From Micromonospora sediminimaris (GTDB taxonomy: Bacteria > Actinomycetota > Actinomycetes > Mycobacteriales > Micromonosporaceae): 64,000 nucleotides of DNA. The stretch lies in assembly GCA_900112325.1 (NCBI GenBank), contig FOLJ01000015.1, forward strand, positions 124,001 to 188,000, in the 5' to 3' direction. Position numbers and translations under genes: made by a program. Every line of letters starts with the position of its first letter. Position 1 is the first letter of the stretch. Under the pieces are notes generated by a model, which was given only the letters and a program-made list of their open reading frames with translations, made no database searches and was not told where the DNA came from. Shown here piece by piece: positions 18,888 through 26,925 of this stretch.

Positions 18888-19061
18888 GCCGCTGGCCCGC
18901 CCTTCCGGCCCGGGATCGTCTCCGATGGCGGAACGTGGTGCCCCGTCTCCGCGATCGGGGCTATTTCCCCTTGTAACCCAAAAACGTCTATACGCATCCT
19001 AAGCTGACATCTGGGGAGCGGTCCCTCAATCCAGCGAGCCGGGATTGGCTAGGGAGTTGCC
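18888..19061. promoter_or_regulatory. Divergent promoter region between two rhodopsin genes
   Basis: 174 nt separate the two start codons. A patch at about 18961-19012 is much more AT-rich than its surroundings (includes TTGTAACCCAAAAACGTC and TATACGCATCCTAAGCT) and probably holds both promoters. A ribosome site AGGGAG precedes the GTG at 19062. No operator palindrome is obvious; on the minus strand GTTT and GGGGAAAT, 13 nt apart, loosely resemble a stress-sigma promoter. Confidence 0.4.
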
Positions 19062-19757
19062 GTGGAGTTCTGGCTGTGGTTCTACGTCGCCGCCATGGCG
19101 GTCGGCGTCGTGCTCTTCCGCTACTGGCGGGCCAACCCCAGGGGCATCCCGCCGGTGGAGTACGCCATCGCCACGGCTATTCCGCTCTGGTCGGGATTCT
19201 GGTACGTGGTCATGGCGGTGGGCGGCGGTCGAATCGACGTCGCCGATCAGACGACGTTCTGGGCCAGGTACGCCGACTGGGTGGTCAGCACTCCGCTGCT
19301 GCTGATCGCCCTCTCGCTCACCGCGATGCACGCGTTGCCGCACAAGCGCTGGGGACTGGTACGCGCGCTCGTCGCCGCCGACATCATCATGATCACAAGC
19401 GGTTTCCTGGCTGATCTCATGGAGAGCCCGACCTGGCGATACGGCCTCTATCTCCTCGGGGTGGTGGCCCTGTTGGTGGTCTTCGGGCTGATCTGGGGGC
19501 CGCTGCGGGCCACCGCAGCCCGTCAACCGGCCCCCATGTCGAGGGTCTTCACGCAGGTGGCGCTCCTGCTCAGCGTGCTCTGGGTCGGCTACCCGCTGAT
19601 CTGGATTCTGGGGCCGTCCGGGTTCGGGCTGTTCGGGGACACCACCGACACAGCCCTGTTCGTGATCCTGCCGATCCTGTCCAAGGTCGTGTGGAGCGCG
19701 GTCGACCTGGCTCTGCTGCGGCGTCTGTCCGACCGTGGCCTGCTCAACGTTTCGTGA
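19062..19757 (+). CDS. Xenorhodopsin / Anabaena-sensory-rhodopsin-like microbial rhodopsin
   Basis: A 231-residue seven-helix protein. Helix C is ARYADWVVSTPLLLIA, with Asp72, Ser76 and Ala83 at positions 85/89/96 (DSA motif), so it has a Schiff-base counterion but no carboxylic proton donor. Helix G is VILPILSKVVWSAVD with retinal Lys208 and Pro204 where pumps have Asp212. Proline there is a hallmark of the xenorhodopsin/ASR group, whose members are inward proton pumps or photosensors. The GTG start has AGGGAG in front. Its stop overlaps the start of the carotene-cleaving enzyme gene (GTGA), so both are co-translated. Confidence 0.9.
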   Translation: MEFWLWFYVAAMAVGVVLFRYWRANPRGIPPVEYAIATAIPLWSGFWYVVMAVGGGRIDVADQTTFWARYADWVVSTPLLLIALSLTAMHALPHKRWGLVRALVAADIIMITSGFLADLMESPTWRYGLYLLGVVALLVVFGLIWGPLRATAARQPAPMSRVFTQVALLLSVLWVGYPLIWILGPSGFGLFGDTTDTALFVILPILSKVVWSAVDLALLRRLSDRGLLNVS

Positions 19758-20764
19758 CGCCAGCCTCCCGTCAGGTCGTCCGGCCGGTTCACCCTCCGCC
19801 TGGCGACTGGCTGCTGCGCCGGGTCGGCCGTTCGGGCCCGATCGCACTGGCTGGGCTCACCTGCCTGGCCCTGCTGGTACCGGGGGTGGCGGCCTGGGCG
19901 GGAACCCTCCCGCTGCTCGTGGGCCTGCTGATCGGCCTTCCGCACGGCGCCGTCGATCACCTGGTACCGGCCTGGATCTCCGCCAAGGCACGGCCGCTGC
20001 GGCGCACCGTCGGGCTGCTGCTCGCGTACCTCGTCACGGCCACCGCCACGGTTGCGCTGTTCCTCTGGGCGCCCGTCCCCGCCGTGACCGGATTCCTGAT
20101 CCTCGCGGTGCTGCACTTCGGCACCGGTGACGTGGCGTACCACGCCGAGCGGGACGGGCGGCCACCGGTCCGTCCCGTGCTCGCCGTCCTGGCGTACGGC
20201 GGGCCGCCGGTGGTGCTGCCGATCGCGCTGTGGCCCGGTACGGTCGACCCGCTGCTGGACGCGGTTGCCCCGGGCGCCTCAGCCGCGTTCGCGCCGACCG
20301 GACGGCTGATCGCCTTGTCCGTCGTACTCCTGGCGGCCCTGGTGACCGGACTCCGCGACCTGGCCGCCCGCCGGGGTGGGGATGTGGCGGCACTCGGGGT
20401 CCTCGTCGCAGCCTTCGCGGTGGTACCGCCGCCGCTGGCGTTCGGCGGGTACTTCGCGATGTGGCACTCCGCCCGGCATGTCGCCCGGTTGTTGCGCGCC
20501 GACCCGGGCAACCGCCACCACCTGGCGGCCGGTCGACTGGGCGGTCCGATCCGCCGGTTCACCCGGCAGGCGACCTTGCCCACCATCGCCGCCTTCGCCG
20601 GCCTGCTCGTCCTGGTATGTGTCGACGCATCGCCGACCTTCAGCCCGGCGGCCGCAGGTCCGTTCCAGGAAGCCCCGTTACAGCTGGTCTTCGCGGTACT
20701 CGCCGGGCTCACCGTGCCGCACGCGGCAGTGGTCGCCCGGCTCGATGTACGGACGGCCCGGTGA
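19754..20764 (+). CDS. blh: Brp/Blh-family beta-carotene 15,15'-dioxygenase (retinal synthesis)
   Basis: A 336-residue multi-pass membrane protein with the histidine motifs of the Brp/Blh family: GLPHGAVDH, VLHFGTGD, FAMWHSARH and LTVPHAAVV. These His residues bind the catalytic iron. The enzyme splits beta-carotene into two retinals, the chromophore of both rhodopsins next door. The start is the GTG at 19754, overlapping the xenorhodopsin stop (19755-19757), a clear translational coupling. No carotenoid synthesis genes (phytoene synthase, desaturase, cyclase) lie in this window, so beta-carotene must come from elsewhere in the genome. Confidence 0.93.
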   Translation: MTPASRQVVRPVHPPPGDWLLRRVGRSGPIALAGLTCLALLVPGVAAWAGTLPLLVGLLIGLPHGAVDHLVPAWISAKARPLRRTVGLLLAYLVTATATVALFLWAPVPAVTGFLILAVLHFGTGDVAYHAERDGRPPVRPVLAVLAYGGPPVVLPIALWPGTVDPLLDAVAPGASAAFAPTGRLIALSVVLLAALVTGLRDLAARRGGDVAALGVLVAAFAVVPPPLAFGGYFAMWHSARHVARLLRADPGNRHHLAAGRLGGPIRRFTRQATLPTIAAFAGLLVLVCVDASPTFSPAAAGPFQEAPLQLVFAVLAGLTVPHAAVVARLDVRTAR

Positions 20765-20947
20765 GAAGTGCAGACGATGTCACTCGACGCGCATCGAGAT
20801 TGGGGCGTCGACCGCCGGCGGGCGCGGGAGTTGGCTCACCCCGTCGAGGGTTTGCGCCGGCCGAGCGGGGAAAGTTGACGAAACGGCAGTCGACACGGCG
20901 ATCGGCTCATCCGAGCACCACCAGGAACCGACAGAGAGGAGTGCCCG

Positions 20948-21355
20948 ATGCCGAGCACCACGATGCCCATGCTGGAGACGTACCCGAAGTCGATCAACCT
21001 GGACCGGACGAAGCTGGCGGCCACGATCGATGCCCTCAATGACTGCGCGCAGGCCTGCACCGCGTGCGCGGACGCCTGCCTCAGCGAGGACATGGTCGCC
21101 GAATTGACCAAGTGCGTCCGGACGAACCTGGACTGTGCCGACATCTGCGCGGCCACCGCCCGGGTGCTCTCCCGCCACACCGGCTACGACGCCAACATCA
21201 GCCGCGCCATGCTGGAGGCGTGCGTCACGGCCTGCGTGTCGTGCGGGGACGAGTGCGCCGCTCACGCCGAGAAGCATGAGCACTGCCGGCTCTGCGCCGA
21301 CGCGTGTCGCGCCTGCGAGCGAGCCTGCCGCGACCTGCTGGCCACCATCAACTGA
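20948..21355 (+). CDS. Four-helix-bundle copper storage protein (Csp/DUF326-like)
   Basis: A 135-residue protein with 16 cysteines arranged as CxxxC and similar helix-spaced pairs (NDCAQACTACADAC, EACVTACVSCGDEC, HCRLCADACRACERAC). This is the pattern of copper storage proteins, in which Cys side chains line the core of a four-helix bundle and bind many Cu(I) ions. No signal or Tat peptide, so it fits the cytosolic Csp3 type. A GAGAGGAG ribosome site precedes the ATG. It lies 183 nt after blh and 84 nt before the NADH dehydrogenase-like gene, and may share their transcript. Confidence 0.9.
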   Translation: MPSTTMPMLETYPKSINLDRTKLAATIDALNDCAQACTACADACLSEDMVAELTKCVRTNLDCADICAATARVLSRHTGYDANISRAMLEACVTACVSCGDECAAHAEKHEHCRLCADACRACERACRDLLATIN

Positions 21356-21439
21356 GGGGGTCGGGCGTTTCCCCCGGCACCACGGGGTTACCTCTTGAAC
21401 GGGACGAGAAACGACAGCCGACCGTCGAGGGGACCCATC

Positions 21440-22738
21440 ATGGCCCGACCCAGGATCGTCATCATCGGCGCGGGTTTCGCCGGTTTTCACGCCGCACGCC
21501 GCCTGACCCGCATCTCGCGCGGTGCCGCCGACGTGGTGTTGGTCAACCCGACCGACTATTTCCTCTACCTGCCGCTGCTGCCCGAGGTTTCCGGTGGGGT
21601 GCTCGACCCGCGTCGGGTCACCGTGCCGCTGGCCGACACCCTGCCCGGAGTGCAGGTGGTGCTCGGCGAGGTCGATGGCATCGACGTCGACGGCCGCGCC
21701 GTCTCCTACGTGGACCCCGAGGGGCGCACCGGTCGGTTGCCCTACCACCGCCTGGTCCTCGCCGCGGGCAGCGTCAACAAGCTGCTGCCGATCCCCGGCG
21801 TCGCCGACCACGCTCACGGCTTCCGCGGCATCCCCGAGGCGCTGCACCTACGGGAACGGCTGATCCAGCAGATCGAGCTGGCCGACGCCACCGACGACCC
21901 GGCCGAGCGGGAAGCGCGCTGCACCTTTGTGGTCGTCGGCGCCGGCTACACCGGCACCGAGGTAGCCGCACAGGGCCAACTCTTCACCGACGAGATAGTC
22001 CACCGCCACCCGCGGCTCGACGGGATCCGGCCGCGCTGGCTGCTGCTGGACACCGCCGACCGGGTCCTGCCCGGCCTCGCCGAACGCATGTCGGCCGTCG
22101 CCGGGCGCGTGCTGCGCCAGCGCGGGATCGAGGTGTGCCTGGGTACGTCCGTCACCGAGGCCACCGCCGACGGGGTCCACCTCTCCGACGGCCGTTTCGT
22201 GGCGTCCCGCACCCTGGTGTGGTGCGTCGGCGTACGACCCGACCCACTCGTCGAGGCCACCGGTCTGCCCACCACCAAGGGACGGATCAGCGTGGACGAG
22301 CACCTGGCCGTGCCCGGTCATCCCGAGATCCTCGCCTGCGGCGACGCCGCCGCCGTGCCCGACCACGCCCGCCCCGGTGAGATCACCCCGATGACCGCCC
22401 AGCACGCCGTCCGGCAGGGCCGCCTCGCCGCCGACAACATCGCCGCCTCGTACGGTGTCGGCAGGCTTCGCCCGTACCGGCACCGCGACCTCGGCTTCGT
22501 GGTCGATCTCGGCGGCTGGCAGGCCACCGCGAACCCCTTGCACGTGCCGCTGTCCGGCCTGCCGGCCCGGGTCGTGGCCCGCGGCTACCACCTGCTGTCG
22601 CTGCCCGCGAACCGCGCCCGCACCGCCGCCGACTGGATCTTCGCCGCGGTCGGTTCACGGCCAAGCGTCCAACTCGGCCTCGTGCCCGGCGCCGCCGTGC
22701 CGCTGGACACCGCGGCCCCGGAACTGATTCGCCGCTGA
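21440..22738 (+). CDS. NAD(P)/FAD-dependent oxidoreductase, type II NADH dehydrogenase-like
   Basis: A 432-residue protein. N-terminal FAD-binding Rossmann motif RIVIIGAGFAGFHAARRL, second NAD(P)-binding motif FVVVGAGYTGTEVA (about residues 171-184), and a third conserved stretch ILACGDAAAVPD before the C-terminal domain. A basic, hydrophobic C-terminal segment may attach it to the membrane. This is the layout of NDH-2, which passes electrons from NADH to quinone without pumping ions. The ATG at 21440 follows GAGGGGA. In context it could feed a respiratory chain complemented by the rhodopsins. Confidence 0.88.
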   Translation: MARPRIVIIGAGFAGFHAARRLTRISRGAADVVLVNPTDYFLYLPLLPEVSGGVLDPRRVTVPLADTLPGVQVVLGEVDGIDVDGRAVSYVDPEGRTGRLPYHRLVLAAGSVNKLLPIPGVADHAHGFRGIPEALHLRERLIQQIELADATDDPAEREARCTFVVVGAGYTGTEVAAQGQLFTDEIVHRHPRLDGIRPRWLLLDTADRVLPGLAERMSAVAGRVLRQRGIEVCLGTSVTEATADGVHLSDGRFVASRTLVWCVGVRPDPLVEATGLPTTKGRISVDEHLAVPGHPEILACGDAAAVPDHARPGEITPMTAQHAVRQGRLAADNIAASYGVGRLRPYRHRDLGFVVDLGGWQATANPLHVPLSGLPARVVARGYHLLSLPANRARTAADWIFAAVGSRPSVQLGLVPGAAVPLDTAAPELIRR

Positions 22739-22795
22739 TGCCGCCTGCGGGCACCGCGGCTCGTCACGTCGGCGGGCGGTCGACTGGGACAGGTA

Positions 22796-25486
22796 TCACC
22801 CGGTCCCCGGGGTGCCGCCCGGCGGCACCGCCCCACCCCCGTCGCGAAGCAGAGCGGCCAGGGCGGCCCGCGAGCTGACCCCCAACTTGCGGTACACCCT
22901 GGTCAGGTGAGCCTCGACGGTCCGCTCGGTCACGTAGAGCCGCATCGCGACGGCGCGGTTGGTGAGGCCCTCGGCGACCAGGGCGGCGACCCGCCTCTCG
23001 GCCTGGGTGAGATCGGGTCCGGTGACCACGGCCCAGCGCCGCTGTCCGGCCCCGTGTCTGCGCTGGGCGTTCACCACCTGCTGGCGTAGCCACGCGGAGG
23101 GCGTGCGTTCGGCGATCACCCGGGCGAGGTGAATGTGATTCCGGGCGGCACCGGATTCGCGTAAGGCGTCGAGACAGCCGGCCACCATGAGGTGGGCCTC
23201 CCCGAGCGACAGGTCGGCCTGCCGATCGGTGAAGAGTCGGATGGATTCCTGGGCGGCGGCCAGCGCGCCGACGGGGTCCCGGCGGGCGAGCAGCACCTGT
23301 GCGGTGGCCAGGCGTGCCTCGGCCCGCCGGATCTCCAGGCCGAGCGCGGCGGCGGCGGCCTCAGCCCGCTGGGACCAGGCGTACGCCTCGTCGAGCAGGC
23401 CACCGGCGACCAGAAACTCGGCGTGCCCGGCGAGCCACTTGGGCTGAAGATCCCGTCGGCGGGGCTGTCCCCGGCCGGGCTGCACCAGCGTGCCGGTCAG
23501 GTGTCGCGCCTCGGTGTGCCGGCCCTGGGCGAACCGGATGTGGGACAGGACCGCCAGCGCGGTGTCGTGCAGCGCCGGTTCGTGCCGAGCCTCCTGAACG
23601 GCTTCCTCACCGACCGGGGCGGCGGCCTGCGGGCCAGCGCGCCAGAGCAGCGCCATCGCCCGGTAGGTCAACGCGATCGTCACCGCCTGCCGGGCACCGA
23701 CCGAGCGTCCGGCCCGTTCCGCCTCGATCGCCACACTTATCGCTTCGTCGAGTCGACCGCTGCCGGCGGCGATCCGCGCCTGACCTGCGAGAAGTCCGGG
23801 CAGCACGTGCGCCTGGCCGTGTTCCCGGGCCAGCGCCACCGCCCGGGTGACGTGGCGCAGGGCGTCAGCCTTCTCCAGAACGACGCCCTGCACCCAGGCC
23901 AGCCATTCGGGGACGTCGAGGCAGCCGGCGAGGGCGCGATCCGACATGGCGTCGACGAGTGCCTCGGCGGCGCGCAACTCGTCGGCGGCTATGTCGGTGG
24001 ACCCGTGTGCGGCAGCGCGGGCGGCGAGGGTGGTCCGGGCCACCGCCACCAACGGTGGGTCCGTCTCCGCTCCGATCGCCGCCTGGATTTCGGTGACCAG
24101 CGGGCCCAGCTCGCCCCACCGGCCGTCCCTGGCGGCGAGTCTGCCCTGCGCCACGGACAGCCGGGGTCGTAGCCGCCGCACCGTCGTGGTGTGCTCCCGC
24201 GCCAGCCTGGCCCGCACCGGGACGTTGGGTCCGAGCCGGTCTGCCAGTTCGGCGCGCAGGACAGTCGCGGCGAGCCGGGTGTCGGGACCAGGCAACGTGT
24301 CGAGTGACGCCTGCGCAAGACCGAGCGCATCGGTGAGATCGCCGGATGCGGCCGTTGCCCGGGCCCTGGTCAGCAGCGCGTCACCGAGCGCCACCGGATC
24401 GTCCGGCGGGGCCAGGGTGACCGCGAGGCGACTCAGCCGGGCCGCCAAGGGCGGGTCGAGGGTCACCAGCTCCCGGGCGATCTCATGGACACGGGCGAAC
24501 CGGGAGGCGGTCGCGCCGGCCCGCAGCAGGTGCCAGCCGCAGGTACGCGGGTCGGCGCGGCGCTGGCGCAGTGCCGCGTCGGCCCGCAGGTGCGCCCCGG
24601 CCCGCCAACCGGCGGGCGCATCCTGGTAGGCCGCAGCCCGGACCAGGGCGTGCCGCGGGCGCAGGATGATGTCGTCGGCCGCGTACCGGAGCAGATCCAT
24701 GCGGACCAGCTGGTCCAGCGCCTCGACGGCGGCCGTGCACGGGAGCTGGCCGACCTCTGCCACCAGACCAGGGTCGGCCACCTCGCCGAGCACGGCCACG
24801 GTGTGCAGGATCCGCCGGGTCGGCTCGTCCGCCAGGTCGATCTCCGGGCCGAGGAGCCCTGCCAGGCAGCGGGACGAGCCGAGTTCCACGACCCGTTCGA
24901 GCACGAGGATGCCGTCTGCGTCGACCAGTTCCGGGTGAGCGCCGAGGACGGCGAGCAGACCGGGCAGTCGTTCACCGGCGGCCGCCAGCGTCGCACGCCG
25001 GGTCGCCGGCAGTACGCGCGGAAGCAGCGCTTCCGCCGCCGCTTCGGGGAGCGCGCCCAGTGGCACGGCCAGTTGTCGTATCCCCGCGCCGGTGCCCGTG
25101 ACCAGGCGGAGCAGGCTTCGGGGCGCCTGCCGCGGCCGGTAGGCGCAGAGCACCGCCAGCCGTCCGGGGGGTGGCGCGTCGACCAGCAGGTGCCGCAGCG
25201 CGGCCAGCGCCGGTTCGGCCCGGTGGGCGTCGTCGAGGACAGCGACGACGGGCCTGACCCGACTGAGTCGACCGAGCCGGGCGAGAGCTGCGGGCGTCCA
25301 CCGGTGGGCGGCCAGGTCGACATGGAACACGCTCGGCAGTTGACGGAGCAGGTGGGTCAGGAAGGCGGTCTTGCCGGCACCGGGATCACCGGTGATCTCG
25401 ACGATCGTCGGCTGCCTCGGCACGAGCGCGGCCAGGCCGGTGCGGACCGCAGCGAACTCCTCGTCCCGACCCACCAACATGGACAT
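22796..25486 (-). CDS. Large LuxR-family ATPase regulator (LAL/MalT type)
   Basis: A protein of about 896 residues. N-terminal AAA/NACHT-like ATPase with Walker A GDPGAGKTAF (about 33-42) and Walker B VVAVLDDAH. A long alpha-helical, TPR-like middle follows. A C-terminal LuxR HTH (LTQAERRVAALVAEGLTNRA, then TVEAHLTRVYRKLGVSSRA) lies in the last 80 residues. The frame is open far upstream, but conserved sequence begins MLVGRDEEFAAVRTGLAAL, so start is ATG 25486 or 25480. It is divergent, 139 nt away, from the sdp-like operon, which is its likely target. Such regulators respond to a small ligand or partner protein. Confidence 0.92.
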   Translation of the reverse strand: MSMLVGRDEEFAAVRTGLAALVPRQPTIVEITGDPGAGKTAFLTHLLRQLPSVFHVDLAAHRWTPAALARLGRLSRVRPVVAVLDDAHRAEPALAALRHLLVDAPPPGRLAVLCAYRPRQAPRSLLRLVTGTGAGIRQLAVPLGALPEAAAEALLPRVLPATRRATLAAAGERLPGLLAVLGAHPELVDADGILVLERVVELGSSRCLAGLLGPEIDLADEPTRRILHTVAVLGEVADPGLVAEVGQLPCTAAVEALDQLVRMDLLRYAADDIILRPRHALVRAAAYQDAPAGWRAGAHLRADAALRQRRADPRTCGWHLLRAGATASRFARVHEIARELVTLDPPLAARLSRLAVTLAPPDDPVALGDALLTRARATAASGDLTDALGLAQASLDTLPGPDTRLAATVLRAELADRLGPNVPVRARLAREHTTTVRRLRPRLSVAQGRLAARDGRWGELGPLVTEIQAAIGAETDPPLVAVARTTLAARAAAHGSTDIAADELRAAEALVDAMSDRALAGCLDVPEWLAWVQGVVLEKADALRHVTRAVALAREHGQAHVLPGLLAGQARIAAGSGRLDEAISVAIEAERAGRSVGARQAVTIALTYRAMALLWRAGPQAAAPVGEEAVQEARHEPALHDTALAVLSHIRFAQGRHTEARHLTGTLVQPGRGQPRRRDLQPKWLAGHAEFLVAGGLLDEAYAWSQRAEAAAAALGLEIRRAEARLATAQVLLARRDPVGALAAAQESIRLFTDRQADLSLGEAHLMVAGCLDALRESGAARNHIHLARVIAERTPSAWLRQQVVNAQRRHGAGQRRWAVVTGPDLTQAERRVAALVAEGLTNRAVAMRLYVTERTVEAHLTRVYRKLGVSSRAALAALLRDGGGAVPPGGTPGTG

Positions 25487-25625
25487 TCGCTCACGATAGG
25501 TGATCCGGACGGGTGATCTACGTAAGGGCTTTCCCCAATGCTCCTGTCGGTACCGGCCCGCGAACATGTGCCGGGTTCCGCCGCCTGGCGGGACTCCCAG
25601 CACAGGCGAGGGTGAGGAGAACTGA

Positions 25626-26297
25626 GTGCCCAGAAATCGATGGCGCCGACTGATGGCGCCGGCGCTCGTGATGTCGTTGGTGGTGTCCGGGATCGCGGGG
25701 CAGGGCGTGGCCAGCGCCCGACCGACCGAGGACCGGACCCCGGCAACCGTGGCGACGACGCCGACCGTGGGTACGACGGCGGACGGCGCGGCGCTGATGC
25801 GTGGTGTCTTCTTCCTGCAGGGCGAGGTGGGCCAGAAACTGGAGCGCCTGCCGTACGTCTTCATGGACGCCGAGAACCTGCGCAAGAACCGGTCTGCCGA
25901 GGCGGTGCAGGCGGTGACCCGGCTGATCGAGGAGGCCGAGGCGGACCGGCCCGGACTGCTCGCCAGCTTCTCCACCGGCATGCGCAGCGGCGATCCGTAC
26001 CAGGTCGAGACCGCTCTGACCGAAGCCGGCTCGGCGTTGGAGGCAGCGTTGGGAGATCGGCCGATCCTGTTCAGCGATGAAGATGAAGAGGACACCAACT
26101 TGGCGGCCAACGTGGAAACCACCGTCGCGGTGGTGAACGTCGGAACCGCCGCGGTTGCGCTGGCCGTGATAGTCGCGATCGCCGCCATATTCGTTCTGGT
26201 GGCGTTCTTGGACAGCCGGGAGCGGCCCCTGGGCGGCCGCGACCTGGAGACCGAACGGCTCATGGCCCTGTTCGCCACCGAACTGCGCACGATCTGA
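25626..26297 (+). CDS. sdpC: SdpC-like sporulation-delaying-family toxin precursor
   Basis: A 223-residue secreted precursor. Signal peptide at residues 1-31 (APALVMSLVVSGIAGQGVASA). The family signature GAALMRGVFFLQGEVGQKL is near residues 54-72. A strongly hydrophobic segment (VAVVNVGTAAVALAVIVAIA, then IFVLVAFL) at about 163-192 corresponds to the region processed into the membrane-active peptide in Bacillus SdpC. There is no cysteine anywhere, so the disulfide of the Bacillus peptide cannot form. It is the first gene of an sdpC-sdpA-sdpB operon; a stem-loop follows the stop codon. Confidence 0.8.
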   Translation: MPRNRWRRLMAPALVMSLVVSGIAGQGVASARPTEDRTPATVATTPTVGTTADGAALMRGVFFLQGEVGQKLERLPYVFMDAENLRKNRSAEAVQAVTRLIEEAEADRPGLLASFSTGMRSGDPYQVETALTEAGSALEAALGDRPILFSDEDEEDTNLAANVETTVAVVNVGTAAVALAVIVAIAAIFVLVAFLDSRERPLGGRDLETERLMALFATELRTI

Positions 26298-26303
26298 ACC
26301 GGT

Positions 26304-26330
26304 GCGGGTGGGACTCCCGTGCCCACCCGC
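26304..26330 (+). terminator. Stem-loop between sdpC-like and sdpA-like genes
   Basis: GCGGGTGGG (26304-26312) pairs perfectly with CCCACCCGC (26322-26330) across a 9-nt loop, 7 nt after the toxin stop codon. No U-run follows. It could act as a partial terminator or mRNA stabiliser that raises toxin expression over the maturation genes. Confidence 0.55.
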
Positions 26331-26355
26331 GCCACTTCTTCCATGAGGAGATGAC

Positions 26356-26925
26356 ATGGCGGACAACCGGAACCAGGTGGTCGTACCCCGCCGCCCGGTG
26401 CTCTGGATCGGGCTGCTGGTGGGCCTGGTCGCCCTGTTCGACCTGCAGACGTTCCTACCGGGCAACGCGCTCATGCTGCCCGGCCAGCGGCAGGCCGCCC
26501 CGGTGTTCCGGGCGCTCCTGCCGCAGGGGTGGGCGTTCTTTACCAAGTCGCCCCGCTCCCCCGACCTCTCCGTCCACGCGATCCGCCCCGACGGTCGGTT
26601 GGACGACATCACCACCGGGGCGTACGCCGAGCCGCGGTACGCCTTCGGGCTCGACCGGTCCGCCCGCGCGCAGGCCACCGAACTGGCCCTGGTGGTTTCC
26701 CGGATCCCCGGATCGGTCTGGCAGCAGTGCCGGCAACCGACAGACGCCTGCCTCGTCGAGGCGATGTCGAAGCCGGCCACACCGGTCCGCAGCGGTGACG
26801 ACACGCCCTCGGTCTGCGGCCCGGTCGTCATCGCCCGTACCGAGCCGGTGCCGTGGGCGTACCGGGACCTGGTCGCCGGCGAGTTCCGATACACCCACGT
26901 CGTTCGCTTGGAGGTGTCATGCTGA
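26356..26925 (+). CDS. sdpA: SdpA-family toxin maturation protein
   Basis: A 189-residue protein with one N-terminal membrane helix (RPVLWIGLLVGLVALFDLQT, about 13-32). The conserved PQGWAFFTKSPRSPDLSVHA segment is characteristic of SdpA, followed by an extracytoplasmic domain with four cysteines (about 120-189). In Bacillus, SdpA and SdpB together are needed to convert SdpC to the active peptide. A GAGGAG site lies before the ATG. Its stop overlaps the start of the sdpB-like gene by 7 nt. Confidence 0.85.
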   Translation: MADNRNQVVVPRRPVLWIGLLVGLVALFDLQTFLPGNALMLPGQRQAAPVFRALLPQGWAFFTKSPRSPDLSVHAIRPDGRLDDITTGAYAEPRYAFGLDRSARAQATELALVVSRIPGSVWQQCRQPTDACLVEAMSKPATPVRSGDDTPSVCGPVVIARTEPVPWAYRDLVAGEFRYTHVVRLEVSC

